Positions 10,227 to 19,196 of a stretch of 64,000 nt of DNA are shown piece by piece. Origin of the DNA: Cohnella faecalis (lineage in GTDB: Bacteria; Bacillota; Bacilli; Paenibacillales; Paenibacillaceae). Numbering within the stretch: position 1 is the first letter of the stretch; each line of letters opens with the position of its first letter. The stretch is from positions 1-64,000 of the forward strand of contig NZ_QXJM01000023.1 in assembly GCF_003570905.1 (NCBI RefSeq), written 5' to 3'. Under the pieces are notes generated by a model. The model worked only from the letters and a program-made list of their open reading frames with translations. It made no database searches and was not told the origin of the DNA. The translations under genes and the position numbers were made by a program.

Positions 10227-10255
10227 TTGCAATTTTCCTCGTCGGGTGGTAAACT
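10227..10255 (+). promoter_or_regulatory. Promoter of the riboflavin operon
   Basis: TTGCAA (10227-10232), 17-bp spacer, TAAACT (10250-10255). Transcription would begin about 10 bp before the FMN riboswitch. Confidence 0.55.
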
Positions 10256-10272
10256 AACTTTCAATTAGCAGC

Positions 10273-10451
10273 TTACCTTCGGGGCGGGGTGTAATTCCCC
10301 ACCGGCGGTGATCGGCGCGGCGCGGACGACAATCGTTCGCGTGCCGCCGTCAGTCCGTGACCCGTCTGTCTCCTTCGATCGAATCGCGGAGACGGCGGTG
10401 GACCCGGTGCAATTCCGGGACCGACAGTGACAGTCTGGATGGGAGAAGGAA
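10273..10451 (+). promoter_or_regulatory. FMN riboswitch (RFN element)
   Basis: The conserved RFN blocks are all present: an opening near TACCTTCGGGGCGGGG, then TAATTCCCCACCGGCGGT, AGTCCGTGACCCG, GGTGGACCCGGTGCAATTCC, GGGACCGACAGTGACAGTCT, and closing GGATGGGAGAAGG. One variable arm (about 10315-10350) is a long GC-rich hairpin. It binds FMN and lowers expression of the downstream rib genes. The expression platform follows after ~200 nt, ending in the terminator at 10657. I see no gene between 10213 and 10732. Confidence 0.95.
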
Positions 10452-10656
10452 GCGCAGCGCGGCCTTGCCGCGTCACGTACGCATCTTGGCGCATACCCTA
10501 GACGAGAAGTAGAACGCTTTGATTTGTTCTTTTTTTCACAACGTCGGATTGCGCCCAGGACTCGGCTGTTCGGTCGATTTACGACTAGACTCCGGTTCTG
10601 TTAGCGATGCCGTTCGTGCCGCGAATGTAGAGGCTTTTTTATCGCTGTGCCTACAT

Positions 10657-10698
10657 GTCCCGTTAGCGTCTTGCGCTTGCGGGGACTTTTTGTTGTTT
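10657..10698 (+). terminator. Riboswitch-controlled terminator before ribD
   Basis: GTCCCGTTAGCG (10657-10668) pairs with CGCTTGC and GGGGAC (10674-10686) with one mismatch and a bulge, followed by TTTTTGTTGTTTT. It lies 35-75 nt before the ribD start. A second possible stem pairs ATGTAG..GGC (10625-10634) with GCCTACAT (10649-10656), directly abutting the terminator; which pairing acts as antiterminator is not resolved. Confidence 0.7.
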
Positions 10699-10732
10699 TC
10701 CGAAGAGTCGATAAGAAGGAAGGAGGCGAAGC

Positions 10733-11860
10733 ATGGAACTGCTAAACGATGAGTATTACATGCGTCTCGCCTTGCAGTTGGCGAATGGGGCTTCCGGTCA
10801 AACCGGCGTCAACCCCGTCGTCGGGTGCGTCGTCGTCAAAGACGGCCGCATTCTAGGCATGGGGGCGCATCTGAAAAGAGGTGAGGCGCATGCCGAAGTC
10901 CATGCGCTTAATATGGCAGGCAAGGATGCCGAAGGCGCGACAGCCTATGTGACGCTTGAGCCGTGCAGCCATCACGGCAGGACGCCGCCTTGCTGCGACA
11001 GGCTTATCGCCGAGAAGGTGGCAAGAGTCGTCGTGGCGACGACGGACCCGAATCGTCTCGTGGCCGGTCAAGGAATCGAGCGTCTTCGGGCGAACGGCAT
11101 CGAGGTGACCGTAGGGCTGCTGCAAGACGAAGCGCGGCTCCAGAACGAGAAGTTCAACCACCACATCGTGACGGGGCTGCCGTTCGTTACGCTCAAGACG
11201 GCGCTGACGCTGGACGGGCGGATTGCAACTCGGACCGGCCACAGCCGATGGATTACCGGTCCCGAGGCGAGAGAAGCGGTTCATACGCTGCGCCATCGCA
11301 ATCAAGGAATTATGGTCGGGATTGGCACGGTGCTTGCCGACGATCCGGAGCTGACGACGAGACTGACGGTTCCGGGCGTTCATCCCGTTCGGATTGTCGT
11401 CGATTCATCGTTGCGCATTCCGCCAGGCGCCCGTGTTCTGAACGATGCGTCGCCGACGATTCTATTGACGACTGAGCGCGCGGATCCCGCGAAGGAACGC
11501 GCTTGCATTCAAAACCCGGGCGTCACCGTCATTCGCTGCGGCGACGGACCGTCCGTCGACTTGAAGCTGGCTGTCAGCGAGCTTGGGAAGAGAGAGATCG
11601 GCTCCATCCTTCTCGAAGGAGGAGGCGCTTTGAACGGCGCAATGCTTCAAGCCGGGCTCGTAAACAAGCTTATGCTGTTCTATGCCGCCAAAATCGTCGG
11701 AGGGGAAGGCTCTCCGTCCGCATTCGCATTCGAGGGTCCCGCCGAGATGTCTTCGGCGCTTGAGCTTGAGCGGATAGCGATTGAAAGATACGGCGACGAC
11801 TGGTGCGTAACGGGTTATCCCAAGCCGTCTGCGAATAAAGCGACGGATGACGGGATATGA
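10733..11860 (+). CDS. ribD: Bifunctional diaminohydroxyphosphoribosylaminopyrimidine deaminase / 5-amino-6-(5-phosphoribosylamino)uracil reductase
   Basis: Catalyses the second and third steps of riboflavin synthesis: deamination of the pyrimidine ring, then NADPH-dependent reduction of the ribose. The 375 residues hold an N-terminal cytidine-deaminase-like domain with zinc ligands His53 (HAEVHAL), Cys78 and Cys87 (PCSHHGRTPPC). The reductase domain from about 147 onward begins FVTLKTALTLDGRIAT and contains RHRNQGIMVGIGTVLADDP and a substrate loop EGGGALNGAML. AAGGAAGGAGG precedes the ATG. First gene of the ribD-ribE-ribBA-ribH operon, under the FMN riboswitch. Confidence 0.97.
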   Translation: MELLNDEYYMRLALQLANGASGQTGVNPVVGCVVVKDGRILGMGAHLKRGEAHAEVHALNMAGKDAEGATAYVTLEPCSHHGRTPPCCDRLIAEKVARVVVATTDPNRLVAGQGIERLRANGIEVTVGLLQDEARLQNEKFNHHIVTGLPFVTLKTALTLDGRIATRTGHSRWITGPEAREAVHTLRHRNQGIMVGIGTVLADDPELTTRLTVPGVHPVRIVVDSSLRIPPGARVLNDASPTILLTTERADPAKERACIQNPGVTVIRCGDGPSVDLKLAVSELGKREIGSILLEGGGALNGAMLQAGLVNKLMLFYAAKIVGGEGSPSAFAFEGPAEMSSALELERIAIERYGDDWCVTGYPKPSANKATDDGI

Positions 11861-11886
11861 ACTCGTTTCAAGGGAGCTGATCATGG

Positions 11887-12558
11887 ATGTTTACCGGATT
11901 GATTGAAGAAATAGGGACGCTGCGCTCTGTGCAGAGACGGGGCGAAGCGATGATCGTTACCGTTGCCGCTTCGAAGGTGCTGGAGGGCGTGAAGCTGGGA
12001 GACAGCATTTCGGTCAACGGCGTGTGCCTTACCGTTGTCGGCTTTGACGGCTCGACGTTTTCGGCCGATGTGATGCCCGAGACGTTCCGCCATACGAATT
12101 TGCAGGAATTGAAGCCGGGCAGCCCTCTTAATTTGGAGCGGGCCATGATGGCTGGAGGAAGATTCGGCGGACATATCGTTCAGGGGCACGTCGACGGAAC
12201 CGGCACGATCGTCTCGCGGAAGGCGGAGTCGAACGCGGTTTACTTCGAGGTCGAGCCGAACCGGGCCGAGCTGTTCCGCACGATCGTCCCGCAAGGCTCG
12301 GTTACGCTGGACGGCATTAGCCTGACCGTCGCTTCCGTCGAGAGCGAGAAGGGCACGTTCACCGTCTCCGTCATTCCGGTCACCCTTAAGGACACCGTCC
12401 TCCAGTTCAAGTCGGCGGGTGCTTCCGTCAATATCGAATGCGATATTTTGGGAAAGTACGTCGATCATTGGCTTACCTTAAGAGAATCGCCGCGGGCGGC
12501 GGCCCGCGCAGGCGGATTAACGGCGGCGGTATTGCGCGATAACGGCTTTATACTTTAA
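11887..12558 (+). CDS. ribE: Riboflavin synthase, alpha chain
   Basis: Last enzyme of the pathway: dismutation of two 6,7-dimethyl-8-ribityllumazine molecules to riboflavin and the aminouracil intermediate. 223 residues with the two repeated lumazine-binding halves: MFTGLIEEIGTL, GDSISVNGVCLTVVGFD and GGHIVQGHVDGTG in the first; FEVEPNRAELFRTIVPQGSV, LDGISLTVA and IPVTLKDTVL in the second. Typical length for RibE. AGGGAG lies 10 bp before the ATG; an ATG at 11883 is out of frame. It follows ribD by 26 bp and precedes ribBA by 30 bp. Confidence 0.96.
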   Translation: MFTGLIEEIGTLRSVQRRGEAMIVTVAASKVLEGVKLGDSISVNGVCLTVVGFDGSTFSADVMPETFRHTNLQELKPGSPLNLERAMMAGGRFGGHIVQGHVDGTGTIVSRKAESNAVYFEVEPNRAELFRTIVPQGSVTLDGISLTVASVESEKGTFTVSVIPVTLKDTVLQFKSAGASVNIECDILGKYVDHWLTLRESPRAAARAGGLTAAVLRDNGFIL

Positions 12559-12588
12559 CGGGTCCAGAAAGAACGGGGAGTGATAGAG

Positions 12589-13848
12589 ATGAAAACCATC
12601 ACATTCGATTCGATCGAAGATGCGATAAAAGATTTAATGTTAGGGAAGGCGGTCGTCGTCGTCGATGACGAAGATCGGGAAAATGAAGGCGATCTGATCG
12701 CCCTTGCGGAGAAAGCGACTCCCGAAGTGATCAACTTCATGATTACGGAAGCGAGAGGTCTCGTGTGCGTTCCGATTATGCCGGAACGCGCGGAAGAGCT
12801 TGACCTTCCGCCGATGGTCGGTCACAATACGGATTATCATGGCACGGCGTTCACCATCTCGGTCGACCACGTATCGACAACGACGGGGATATCCGCTCCC
12901 GAGAGAGCGGCTACCGTCAGAGCGCTGATCGATCCGAGCGTCAAAGCGGTCGATTTTCGCAGGCCGGGACATATTTTCCCGCTAATTGCGAAGAATGGCG
13001 GCGTTCTTCGGAGAGCGGGCCATACGGAAGCGGCCGTCGATCTGGCGCGCATGTGCGGCTCGGCTCCCGGAGCGGTCATTTGCGAAGTAATCAAGGAAGA
13101 CGGAACGATGGCGCGTCTTCCCGATCTGGCGGAATTCAGCCGGAAGCACGATTTGAAGCTGATCACGATCGAAGCTCTCATTCGTTACCGGAACGAAACC
13201 GAAAATCTCGTTCATCGCGAAGTAGAAGTGCGGATGCCGACCGATTACGGCACGTTCAGCGCAATCGCTTATACGAACGACGTCGATTCGAAGGAACATA
13301 TCGCGATGGTGAAAGGGACGATCGACGGCAGCAAGCCTGTTCTCGTGCGCGTCCATTCGGAGTGCATGACGGGAGACGTCTTCCATTCCCATCGCTGCGA
13401 TTGCGGTCCCCAGCTTGAAGCCGCGCTGCGGCAGATCGACGAAGCCGGGGCGGGAGTTCTTCTCTATATGAGACAAGAAGGCCGAGGCATCGGCTTGATC
13501 AATAAGCTGCGGGCCTACCAGCTGCAGGAGCAGGGGTTGGATACGGTCGAGGCGAATAAGAAATTGGGCTTCCCGGCCGATTTGCGCGATTACGGCATCG
13601 GAGCCCAAATATTGAAAGATATCGGCGTTCGCGACATTCGTCTTCTGACGAACAACCCGCGTAAAATCAAGGGCTTGGAAGGCTACGGCCTGAACGTCGT
13701 GGAGCGGGTGCCGCTGCAAATGGAAGAGAACGAGGACAACACGGGCTACTTGCATACCAAAAAGAAAAAGCTCGGGCATTTGCTCTCTTTCGCGGATGAC
13801 GGGCTGGACGAGTACGAGCAGGGCGAATATCCGGAATACAATATCTAA
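12589..13848 (+). CDS. ribBA: Bifunctional 3,4-dihydroxy-2-butanone-4-phosphate synthase / GTP cyclohydrolase II
   Basis: Supplies both riboflavin precursors: the four-carbon unit from ribulose 5-phosphate and the pyrimidine from GTP. The N-terminal DHBP synthase half has [31 protein letters not shown] and [11 protein letters not shown]. The C-terminal GTP cyclohydrolase II half has a zinc site in [18 protein letters not shown], then [20 protein letters not shown] and [22 protein letters not shown] at 12580 is in frame, but GGGGAG (12575-12580) is correctly spaced only for ATG 12589, giving 419 residues. Third gene of the rib operon. Confidence 0.96.
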   Translation: MKTITFDSIEDAIKDLMLGKAVVVVDDEDRENEGDLIALAEKATPEVINFMITEARGLVCVPIMPERAEELDLPPMVGHNTDYHGTAFTISVDHVSTTTGISAPERAATVRALIDPSVKAVDFRRPGHIFPLIAKNGGVLRRAGHTEAAVDLARMCGSAPGAVICEVIKEDGTMARLPDLAEFSRKHDLKLITIEALIRYRNETENLVHREVEVRMPTDYGTFSAIAYTNDVDSKEHIAMVKGTIDGSKPVLVRVHSECMTGDVFHSHRCDCGPQLEAALRQIDEAGAGVLLYMRQEGRGIGLINKLRAYQLQEQGLDTVEANKKLGFPADLRDYGIGAQILKDIGVRDIRLLTNNPRKIKGLEGYGLNVVERVPLQMEENEDNTGYLHTKKKKLGHLLSFADDGLDEYEQGEYPEYNI

Positions 13849-13889
13849 AATAGCGCACTAGCGAACGATAAATCGAGAGGATGATTGAA

Positions 13890-14360
13890 ATGGCAGTTAT
13901 TTACGAAGGACATTTGGTATCCAAAGGGTTAAAATACGGCATCGTCGTCGGGCGGTTCAACGAATTCATCTCTTCCCGCTTGCTGAGCGGAGCGCTTGAC
14001 GCGCTGAAGCGGCACGGAGCGGAAGAGGATGAGGTTGAAGTCGCTTGGGTACCCGGCGCTTTCGAAATTCCTCTCATCGCCCAGAAGATGGCCGAGAGCG
14101 GCAAGTACGACGCCGTTATTACGCTTGGCGCCGTTATTCGCGGCTCGACGCCGCACTTTGACTTCGTCTGCAACGAGACGGCCAAAGGCGTAGCCGCTAT
14201 CGGATTGAAGACGGGCGTTCCGACGATTTTCGGCGTGCTGACGACCGACAGCATCGAGCAAGCCGTCGAACGCGCCGGCACGAAAGCGGGCAACAAAGGC
14301 TGGGAAGCGGCGGCATCGGCCATCGAGATGGCCAACCTGTCCCGCCAGTTGAAAGGCTGA
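13890..14360 (+). CDS. ribH: 6,7-dimethyl-8-ribityllumazine synthase
   Basis: Condenses the aminouracil with dihydroxybutanone phosphate to lumazine, the substrate of RibE; the family forms 60-subunit capsids. About 156 residues with [55 protein letters not shown] with the catalytic histidine, and [19 protein letters not shown]. Start 13890 is preferred over ATG 13881 because AGAGG (13876-13880) sits 9 bp before it and directly touches the other. Last gene of the riboflavin operon; B. subtilis ribT is not seen after it. Confidence 0.96.
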   Translation: MAVIYEGHLVSKGLKYGIVVGRFNEFISSRLLSGALDALKRHGAEEDEVEVAWVPGAFEIPLIAQKMAESGKYDAVITLGAVIRGSTPHFDFVCNETAKGVAAIGLKTGVPTIFGVLTTDSIEQAVERAGTKAGNKGWEAAASAIEMANLSRQLKG

Positions 14361-14451
14361 TTCCGGATAACGGATTTCGGCAACGGACGCGTTCCGCGCC
14401 GCTGACGGCAATCGATCAAGCGCATTAGCCAAGGAAAGGTGAGACGTCGGC

Positions 14452-15246
14452 GTGAAGGTTCTGTATAAGCTGGAGACGTTCGAGGGTCCCCTCGATTTGT
14501 TGCTTCATTTGATCGACAAAGCGGAAATCGACATTCAAGACATCTCGATCAACGAGATTACGGATCAATATATGGCTTACCTCGGCGCCATGCAGGAGCT
14601 GGAGCTCGATATTACGAGCGAGTTTCTCGTCATGGCGGCGACGCTGCTCTCGATGAAGAGCCGCCAGCTTCTTCCGAAGCCTCCGGCGACGGACGAGCCT
14701 TGGCTGACGATGGACGACGATGACGGTCTCGATCCGCGCGAGGAGCTGATCCGCAAGCTGATCGAATACCGCAAAATCAAATCGGTAGCGACGCAGCTTC
14801 GCGATCACGAATGGGAGCGCAGCCAGGTGTTTACGCGAGAGCCTGTCGATTTGTCCCCGTTCGCCGTGCGCAAGCCGACGAACCCGGTCGAGGGGTTGCA
14901 TGTCGACGATCTCGTGCGCGCTTTCCAGAAGGCGCTGCGGCGGGCCGCCGGACGGAATCGGATATCGACGATTCGCAGAGATGAAATTTCCGTCAAGGAC
15001 CGGATACGCGACGTCGTCGAGACGTTGAAGCTTCGGGCGAAGGACGGCAAAATGCTGTTTTCTCAGCTATTGGGCGACGAAACGGACCGGCAGGAAATTG
15101 TCGTAACGTTTCTCGCCTTGCTGGAGCTCATGAAGCGCCGCTGGGTGACCTGCAATCAGAACACGATTCGCGACGAAATCGTCGTGTCGTGGACGGGGAG
15201 AGAGGAGGACGAAAATGGATTACTCGACGCTGAAATCAGTTATTGA
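14452..15246 (+). CDS. scpA: Segregation and condensation protein A
   Basis: Kleisin subunit of the SMC-ScpA-ScpB condensin that organises and segregates the chromosome. 264 residues: N-terminal Smc-neck-binding part (YKLETFEGPLDLLLHLIDKA, ISINEITDQYMAYL), a charged middle and a C-terminal winged helix (KDGKMLFSQLLG, VVTFLALLELMKRRWV). GTG start with AAGGTGAG about 10 bp upstream. Its 3' end overlaps scpB by 32 bp, indicating translational coupling. Confidence 0.95.
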   Translation: MKVLYKLETFEGPLDLLLHLIDKAEIDIQDISINEITDQYMAYLGAMQELELDITSEFLVMAATLLSMKSRQLLPKPPATDEPWLTMDDDDGLDPREELIRKLIEYRKIKSVATQLRDHEWERSQVFTREPVDLSPFAVRKPTNPVEGLHVDDLVRAFQKALRRAAGRNRISTIRRDEISVKDRIRDVVETLKLRAKDGKMLFSQLLGDETDRQEIVVTFLALLELMKRRWVTCNQNTIRDEIVVSWTGREEDENGLLDAEISY

Positions 15247-15832
15247 AGGCTTGCTGTTCGTATCCGGCGACGAGGGGCTGAGCTCCAAGGGGATCGCCGA
15301 AGTCGTGGAGATGAATCCGGAAGTCGTGCGGGATGTCATTATCGATCTCCAGCAAGATTTTGTACGCGACAATCGAGGGGTTCGGGTTTCGGAAGTGGCG
15401 GGCGGCTTCCGGTTGACGACAGTAGTCGAGCACGCGCCCTATTTCGAGAAGCTCGCGTATTCGCCCTCCCGTTCGTCCTTGTCGCAGGCGGCGCTTGAGA
15501 CGCTGTCCATCGTGGCGTATCGGCAGCCGATCACTCGCGTCGAAATCGAAGAAATTCGCGGCGTGAAGTGCGAGAGACCGCTGCACTCGCTCGTCAACAA
15601 GGATCTGATCGAAGAGGTCGGCCGCGCGGATGCGCTGGGCCGTCCGATCTTATACGGGACGACGAAATCGTTCCTCGACTATTTCGGACTGGCCGGGCTG
15701 AACCAGCTTCCCGATCCGGTCATTCCGGAAGGCGATGACGAGCTTGAGGAGCGAACGAAGCTGCTGTTCGAACGAATCGAAGGGCGTCAGCTTTCCATGG
15801 AGGACATGGAGCGCGAATTGGAAACGAATTGA
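15215..15832 (+). CDS. scpB: Segregation and condensation protein B
   Basis: Condensin accessory subunit forming a dimer that binds ScpA. 205 residues made of two winged-helix domains: LKSVIEGLLFVSGDEGLSS and GVRVSEVAGGFRLTT in the first; SLSQAALETLSIVAYRQPIT, RVEIEEIRGVKCERPLHSLV, GRPILYGTTKSFLDYFGL in the second. GAGGAGG precedes the ATG, which lies inside scpA. Normal length for the family. Confidence 0.95.
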   Translation: MDYSTLKSVIEGLLFVSGDEGLSSKGIAEVVEMNPEVVRDVIIDLQQDFVRDNRGVRVSEVAGGFRLTTVVEHAPYFEKLAYSPSRSSLSQAALETLSIVAYRQPITRVEIEEIRGVKCERPLHSLVNKDLIEEVGRADALGRPILYGTTKSFLDYFGLAGLNQLPDPVIPEGDDELEERTKLLFERIEGRQLSMEDMERELETN

Positions 15833-15900
15833 ATCGATGGCACGAGCATGAACGTGTTCCAGAAGGTCATACTACTTCCGTGATGAAAGGCGGGAGGAGT

Positions 15901-16590
15901 ATGGCCTTTTGGTTGTGGACGGCAATTGCCGCCGTCTTGCTGGCGTTCTCGCTGGCGGCGATGTCCCGAATACGGGTACGCGTCCGATACTCGCGGAGCG
16001 GAGAGCTCGATCAATTGATCGTCATCGTTCGGGCGTTGTACGGACTCGTACATTACCGGTTGAACGTTCCGGCCATACTGCTGTCCGGCTGGAGCGTCGT
16101 TTATCCCCAAAGCTCGACAAGCGCGAATCCGGTTCGAAAATCAAATAAAAAAGCTAAGCGAAGAGTCCGGTTCCAGACTCTTCGCCGATATTGGGCGGCG
16201 TATCGCATTATTATGCTGTCGACCCGGCAGTTCAGGCGCTGGCTGAGACATACGCTCAAAAAAGTGGAATGCACGAGGTGGCGCTTCGATATTCGGGTCG
16301 GAACCGGCGATGCCGCATTAACGGCAGCGACGGCAGGCTTATGCTGGACTGTCCTGGGTTGCGCGACAGCCGTGACCGGCCACTACTTGTCTTTGCGCAC
16401 CAAGCCGAACGGGAGCGTCGTGCCGAACTTTTCCCGTTCGGAATTTTCGGTCGTGTGGGAAGCGGATTTTCGGATAAAAGCCGGAACGGCGCTGGCTGCA
16501 GGCATTTCGCTGCTGTTCAGGACAGCGAAGCTTCGCAAATCGATGAAAGCATGGCAGAGCTGGCTCTCCGGTCCGGAACGGATTTCATGA
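15901..16590 (+). CDS. ytfI: DUF2953 membrane protein, YtfI-like
   Basis: A single N-terminal membrane helix (WLWTAIAAVLLAFSLAAM) leads into a soluble part beginning RIRVRVRYSRSGELDQLIVI, the start of the DUF2953 pattern, then a basic linker and a second hydrophobic stretch near TAATAGLCWTVLGCATAVTG. No enzyme motif is visible. The function is unknown; its partner in B. subtilis, ytfJ, follows 100 bp downstream here, as there. The start is uncertain: ATG 15901 has AAAGG 10 bp upstream but GGAGGAG almost touching it; ATG 15883 and 15829 are also in frame. Confidence 0.7.
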   Translation: MAFWLWTAIAAVLLAFSLAAMSRIRVRVRYSRSGELDQLIVIVRALYGLVHYRLNVPAILLSGWSVVYPQSSTSANPVRKSNKKAKRRVRFQTLRRYWAAYRIIMLSTRQFRRWLRHTLKKVECTRWRFDIRVGTGDAALTAATAGLCWTVLGCATAVTGHYLSLRTKPNGSVVPNFSRSEFSVVWEADFRIKAGTALAAGISLLFRTAKLRKSMKAWQSWLSGPERIS

Positions 16591-16698
16591 TTCGGCTGCG
16601 GCAGACGACTGGACAATGATGGCGGTCGCCAACGTTATAAATGGCCGCATATCGGTGCATTCTAACCAGTGAGTTCAAGTCAGGAGGAGGATCCATCT

Positions 16699-17199
16699 AT
16701 GTCCGAGCATCCGATCAAAGGGTTAATGCAAACCGCAATGGAAAACATCAAGGACATGGTCGACGTTAATACGATCGTCGGCGAACCGGTGCAAACGCCG
16801 GACGGAAGCGTCATTATGCCGATATCCAAGGTAGGCTTCGGATTCGCGGCGGGCGGCAGCGAGTTTCAGCCGATGGACGAGAACGGCGGAGGCAGCGCTC
16901 AGCACCAGAGCAAAAGCGGGGATGGCAACGACTCGCACCACGCGTCCGTGCAGCTTCCTTTTGGAGGAGGCAGCGGGGGCGGCGTCTCGATTACGCCTAT
17001 TGCGTTCCTCGTCGTCGGCACACAAGGGGTGAAGGTCGTGCCTCTGGACAACCAGACCCACATTCTGGAGAAGCTGATCGATGCGGCTCCGCATTGGGTC
17101 GATAAAATGAAGGGGATTTTCCAGCGCGGAGCCGAAGCGGATTCCTCGGAATCGACTCTCCCGGCTGCGACGCATTCCTCGGACAACAACGTGATGTAG
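16699..17199 (+). CDS. ytfJ: GerW family sporulation protein (YtfJ)
   Basis: Forespore-expressed protein of the YtfJ/GerW family, linked in Bacillus to germination with L-alanine. 166 residues: an N-terminal region HPIKGLMQTAMENIKDMVD and VGEPVQTPDGSVIMPISKVG with GFGFAAGGSEF, a Gly/Ser/His-rich middle, then the conserved SITPIAFLVVGTQGVKVVPL. ATG 16699 is chosen because AGGAGGAGG lies just upstream; a longer in-frame start at 16669 precedes that site. A strong terminator follows. Confidence 0.9.
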   Translation: MSEHPIKGLMQTAMENIKDMVDVNTIVGEPVQTPDGSVIMPISKVGFGFAAGGSEFQPMDENGGGSAQHQSKSGDGNDSHHASVQLPFGGGSGGGVSITPIAFLVVGTQGVKVVPLDNQTHILEKLIDAAPHWVDKMKGIFQRGAEADSSESTLPAATHSSDNNVM

Positions 17200-17208
17200 C
17201 GCTCGATT

Positions 17209-17231
17209 CCGGCCTTCGAGGCCGGTTTTTT
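17209..17231 (+). terminator. Intrinsic terminator after ytfJ
   Basis: CCGGCCT (17209-17215), loop TCG, AGGCCGG (17219-17225), then TTTTTT. Confidence 0.85.
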
Positions 17232-17259
17232 CATACATGGGGACATGCTCACATAAAGT
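17231..17259 (+). promoter_or_regulatory. Possible sigma-E (sporulation) promoter before dacB
   Basis: TCATACA (17231-17237), 14-bp spacer, CATAAAGT (17252-17259); the mother-cell sigma-E consensus is close to TCATATT and CATACAAT. dacB-spmAB is a sigma-E operon in B. subtilis. The -10 match is only partial. Confidence 0.4.
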
Positions 17260-17288
17260 AATAGAAGAAGCCGGGTAGGAGGTCAATC

Positions 17289-18476
17289 ATGAGAACCGTT
17301 CGTATTAGCCGGGTCATTGCGGCGGCGCTTTCGGCGTTCGTTCTGACCGGCACGATTTTGTCCACGGCGGCGCATGCCGAACCGGCCAACGCGCCGCAAG
17401 CCCCGGAAAATCACGCCAGAGGAGCGGCGCTCGTGGACGTCGAATCCGGCCGGGTGCTCTACAGCAAACGGGGAGACAGCCGAATGCTCATTGCCAGCTT
17501 GACGAAAATTATGACGGCCATCGTCGCGATCGAACACGGAAAGCTGGCCGACAAAGTGACGGTCAGCACCCGGGCGGCGGGCAAGGAAGGGTCGTCGATT
17601 TATTTGAAGGCCGGCGAAAAGATGACGCTGCAAAATATGCTGTACGGTCTAATGCTTAGATCGGGCAACGATGCCGCCGTAGCCGTCGCAGAGCATGTAG
17701 GCGGGTCGTTGGACGGCTTCGTCTATATGATGAATAAAAAAGCGGAGGAGCTCGGATTGTCCAACAGCCATTTTGCCAATCCGTCGGGCCTCGATCAAGA
17801 GGGGCATTTTTCGTCTGCCGTCGATTTGGCCAAGCTGACCGCTTATGCGCTTCATAACCCGGTATTCAGGGAAATCGTAAAAACTCGCGTGAAATCGGCT
17901 CCGAATCCGCACGAGGATTGGGACTACAAATGGGTCAACAAAAATAAGATGCTAACCATGTACGAAGGAGCGGACGGCGTCAAAACCGGCTATACGAAGC
18001 AATCGCTGCGGACGCTTGTCAGCTCGGCAACCCGCAACGGGCAGCAGCTCGTCGCGGTAACTCTGAATGACGGGGACGATTGGGCCGACCACCGAAGATT
18101 GCTCGATTACGGATTTCTGTATTATCCGCTTGCGCAGGTCGTTGCCAAAGGCCAGCCGGTCAACGATCATCCTTATGCTGTCGACGGTGATTTTCGTTAT
18201 CCGTTCGCCAAAGGGGAAAGGGAAAGGCTGCGAATAAAGCTTGTTCCTTTCGATAGAGCTTCGGCCGACTATTTGCTCGGAAAGAAAGGGCGGCTTCGGC
18301 TTATGCTGGACGGACGAGAAATCGGCAGCGTCGATTTGACCGGCAGGGCATTGGCCGACGAGGAAACGGGGGAAACGCCGACGGACGCTGTTGTCCATTC
18401 GGCTTCGGCAGGTCGGAGAACGTTCTATAGCGCGCTGCAGGAATGTGCCGGGTGGTTGTTTTTTGGCCGTACTTGA
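17289..18476 (+). CDS. dacB: D-alanyl-D-alanine carboxypeptidase (penicillin-binding protein 5*, spore cortex)
   Basis: Serine peptidase that trims the terminal D-Ala from peptidoglycan stem peptides and limits cross-linking of the spore cortex. 395 residues: signal peptide ending AHA at residue 30; catalytic SLTK with Ser70 and Lys73; SGN at 125-127; KTG at 232-234; then the C-terminal beta domain of the DacF/DacB type. The C terminus lacks the strong amphipathic anchor of DacA but ends in a hydrophobic CAGWLFFG. AGGAGG precedes the ATG. It is followed directly by spmA and spmB, the same order as the B. subtilis cortex operon, which supports the dacB assignment over dacF. Confidence 0.92.
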   Translation: MRTVRISRVIAAALSAFVLTGTILSTAAHAEPANAPQAPENHARGAALVDVESGRVLYSKRGDSRMLIASLTKIMTAIVAIEHGKLADKVTVSTRAAGKEGSSIYLKAGEKMTLQNMLYGLMLRSGNDAAVAVAEHVGGSLDGFVYMMNKKAEELGLSNSHFANPSGLDQEGHFSSAVDLAKLTAYALHNPVFREIVKTRVKSAPNPHEDWDYKWVNKNKMLTMYEGADGVKTGYTKQSLRTLVSSATRNGQQLVAVTLNDGDDWADHRRLLDYGFLYYPLAQVVAKGQPVNDHPYAVDGDFRYPFAKGERERLRIKLVPFDRASADYLLGKKGRLRLMLDGREIGSVDLTGRALADEETGETPTDAVVHSASAGRRTFYSALQECAGWLFFGRT

Positions 18477-18494
18477 ACGGTAGGGGGGCTTGGG

Positions 18495-19190
18495 ATGGTC
18501 AATTGGATTTGGCTCGGAATGATCGTCGTCAGCGTCGTATTTGCCGCCGTTACCGGGCGAATGAACGAAGTGGCGGAAGCAGCGTTCGGGGGTGCGCAAA
18601 CCGGGGTGACGGTGTGCCTCGGACTTGTGAGCATTCTCGTATTTTGGATGGGGCTTATGCGCATCGCGGAGGATGCCGGACTCGTCCGCAAGCTTTCCGC
18701 ATTGCTCGCGCCGATCGTGCGTCGGTTGTTTCCCGACGTTCCGAAGGATCATCCCGCCATGGGCTACATCTTGTCGAATATGAGCGCGAATTTGCTCGGG
18801 CTGGGCAACGCGGCTACACCGATGGGCATTCGGGCGATGCAGGAGTTGCAGAAGCTGAATTCGCAGCCGCATATCGCGACTCCGGCTATGTGCACTCTGC
18901 TGGCGCTTAACACGGCAAGCATTACCATTGTTCCAACGACTATCATTGCAATCCGGATGAACATGGGCTCTGCGCATCCGGCAGATATCGTCGCGCCTAC
19001 GCTTCTGGCGACGGCCATATCGACGGCGGCGGCGCTGCTCGCGGACCGCTGGTATCGCAGGAAGAGCGGGGCTCCGCCCATTGCGCGGAACAAAGCCGGC
19101 AGCAAGAGGCGGCCGCCGAAAGGTCCGCTGTCCGGCGCATCTCTTTCACCATCCGGCGTTCCGCCCGCCGACAAGGCGATCGGGGGGTGA
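18495..19190 (+). CDS. spmA: Spore maturation protein A
   Basis: Integral membrane protein needed for spore core dehydration and heat resistance. 231 residues with the nucleoside-recognition/gate fold: WLGMIVVSVVFAAVTGRMNE, LGLVSILVFWMGLMRIAEDA, LSNMSANLLGLGNAATPMGI, ALNTASITIVPTTIIAIRMN. The C-terminal ~45 residues are basic and proline-rich and look like an extension. AGGGGGG precedes the ATG; the gene follows dacB by 18 bp and precedes spmB by 6 bp. Confidence 0.95.
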   Translation: MVNWIWLGMIVVSVVFAAVTGRMNEVAEAAFGGAQTGVTVCLGLVSILVFWMGLMRIAEDAGLVRKLSALLAPIVRRLFPDVPKDHPAMGYILSNMSANLLGLGNAATPMGIRAMQELQKLNSQPHIATPAMCTLLALNTASITIVPTTIIAIRMNMGSAHPADIVAPTLLATAISTAAALLADRWYRRKSGAPPIARNKAGSKRRPPKGPLSGASLSPSGVPPADKAIGG

Positions 19191-19196
19191 TGCGAT

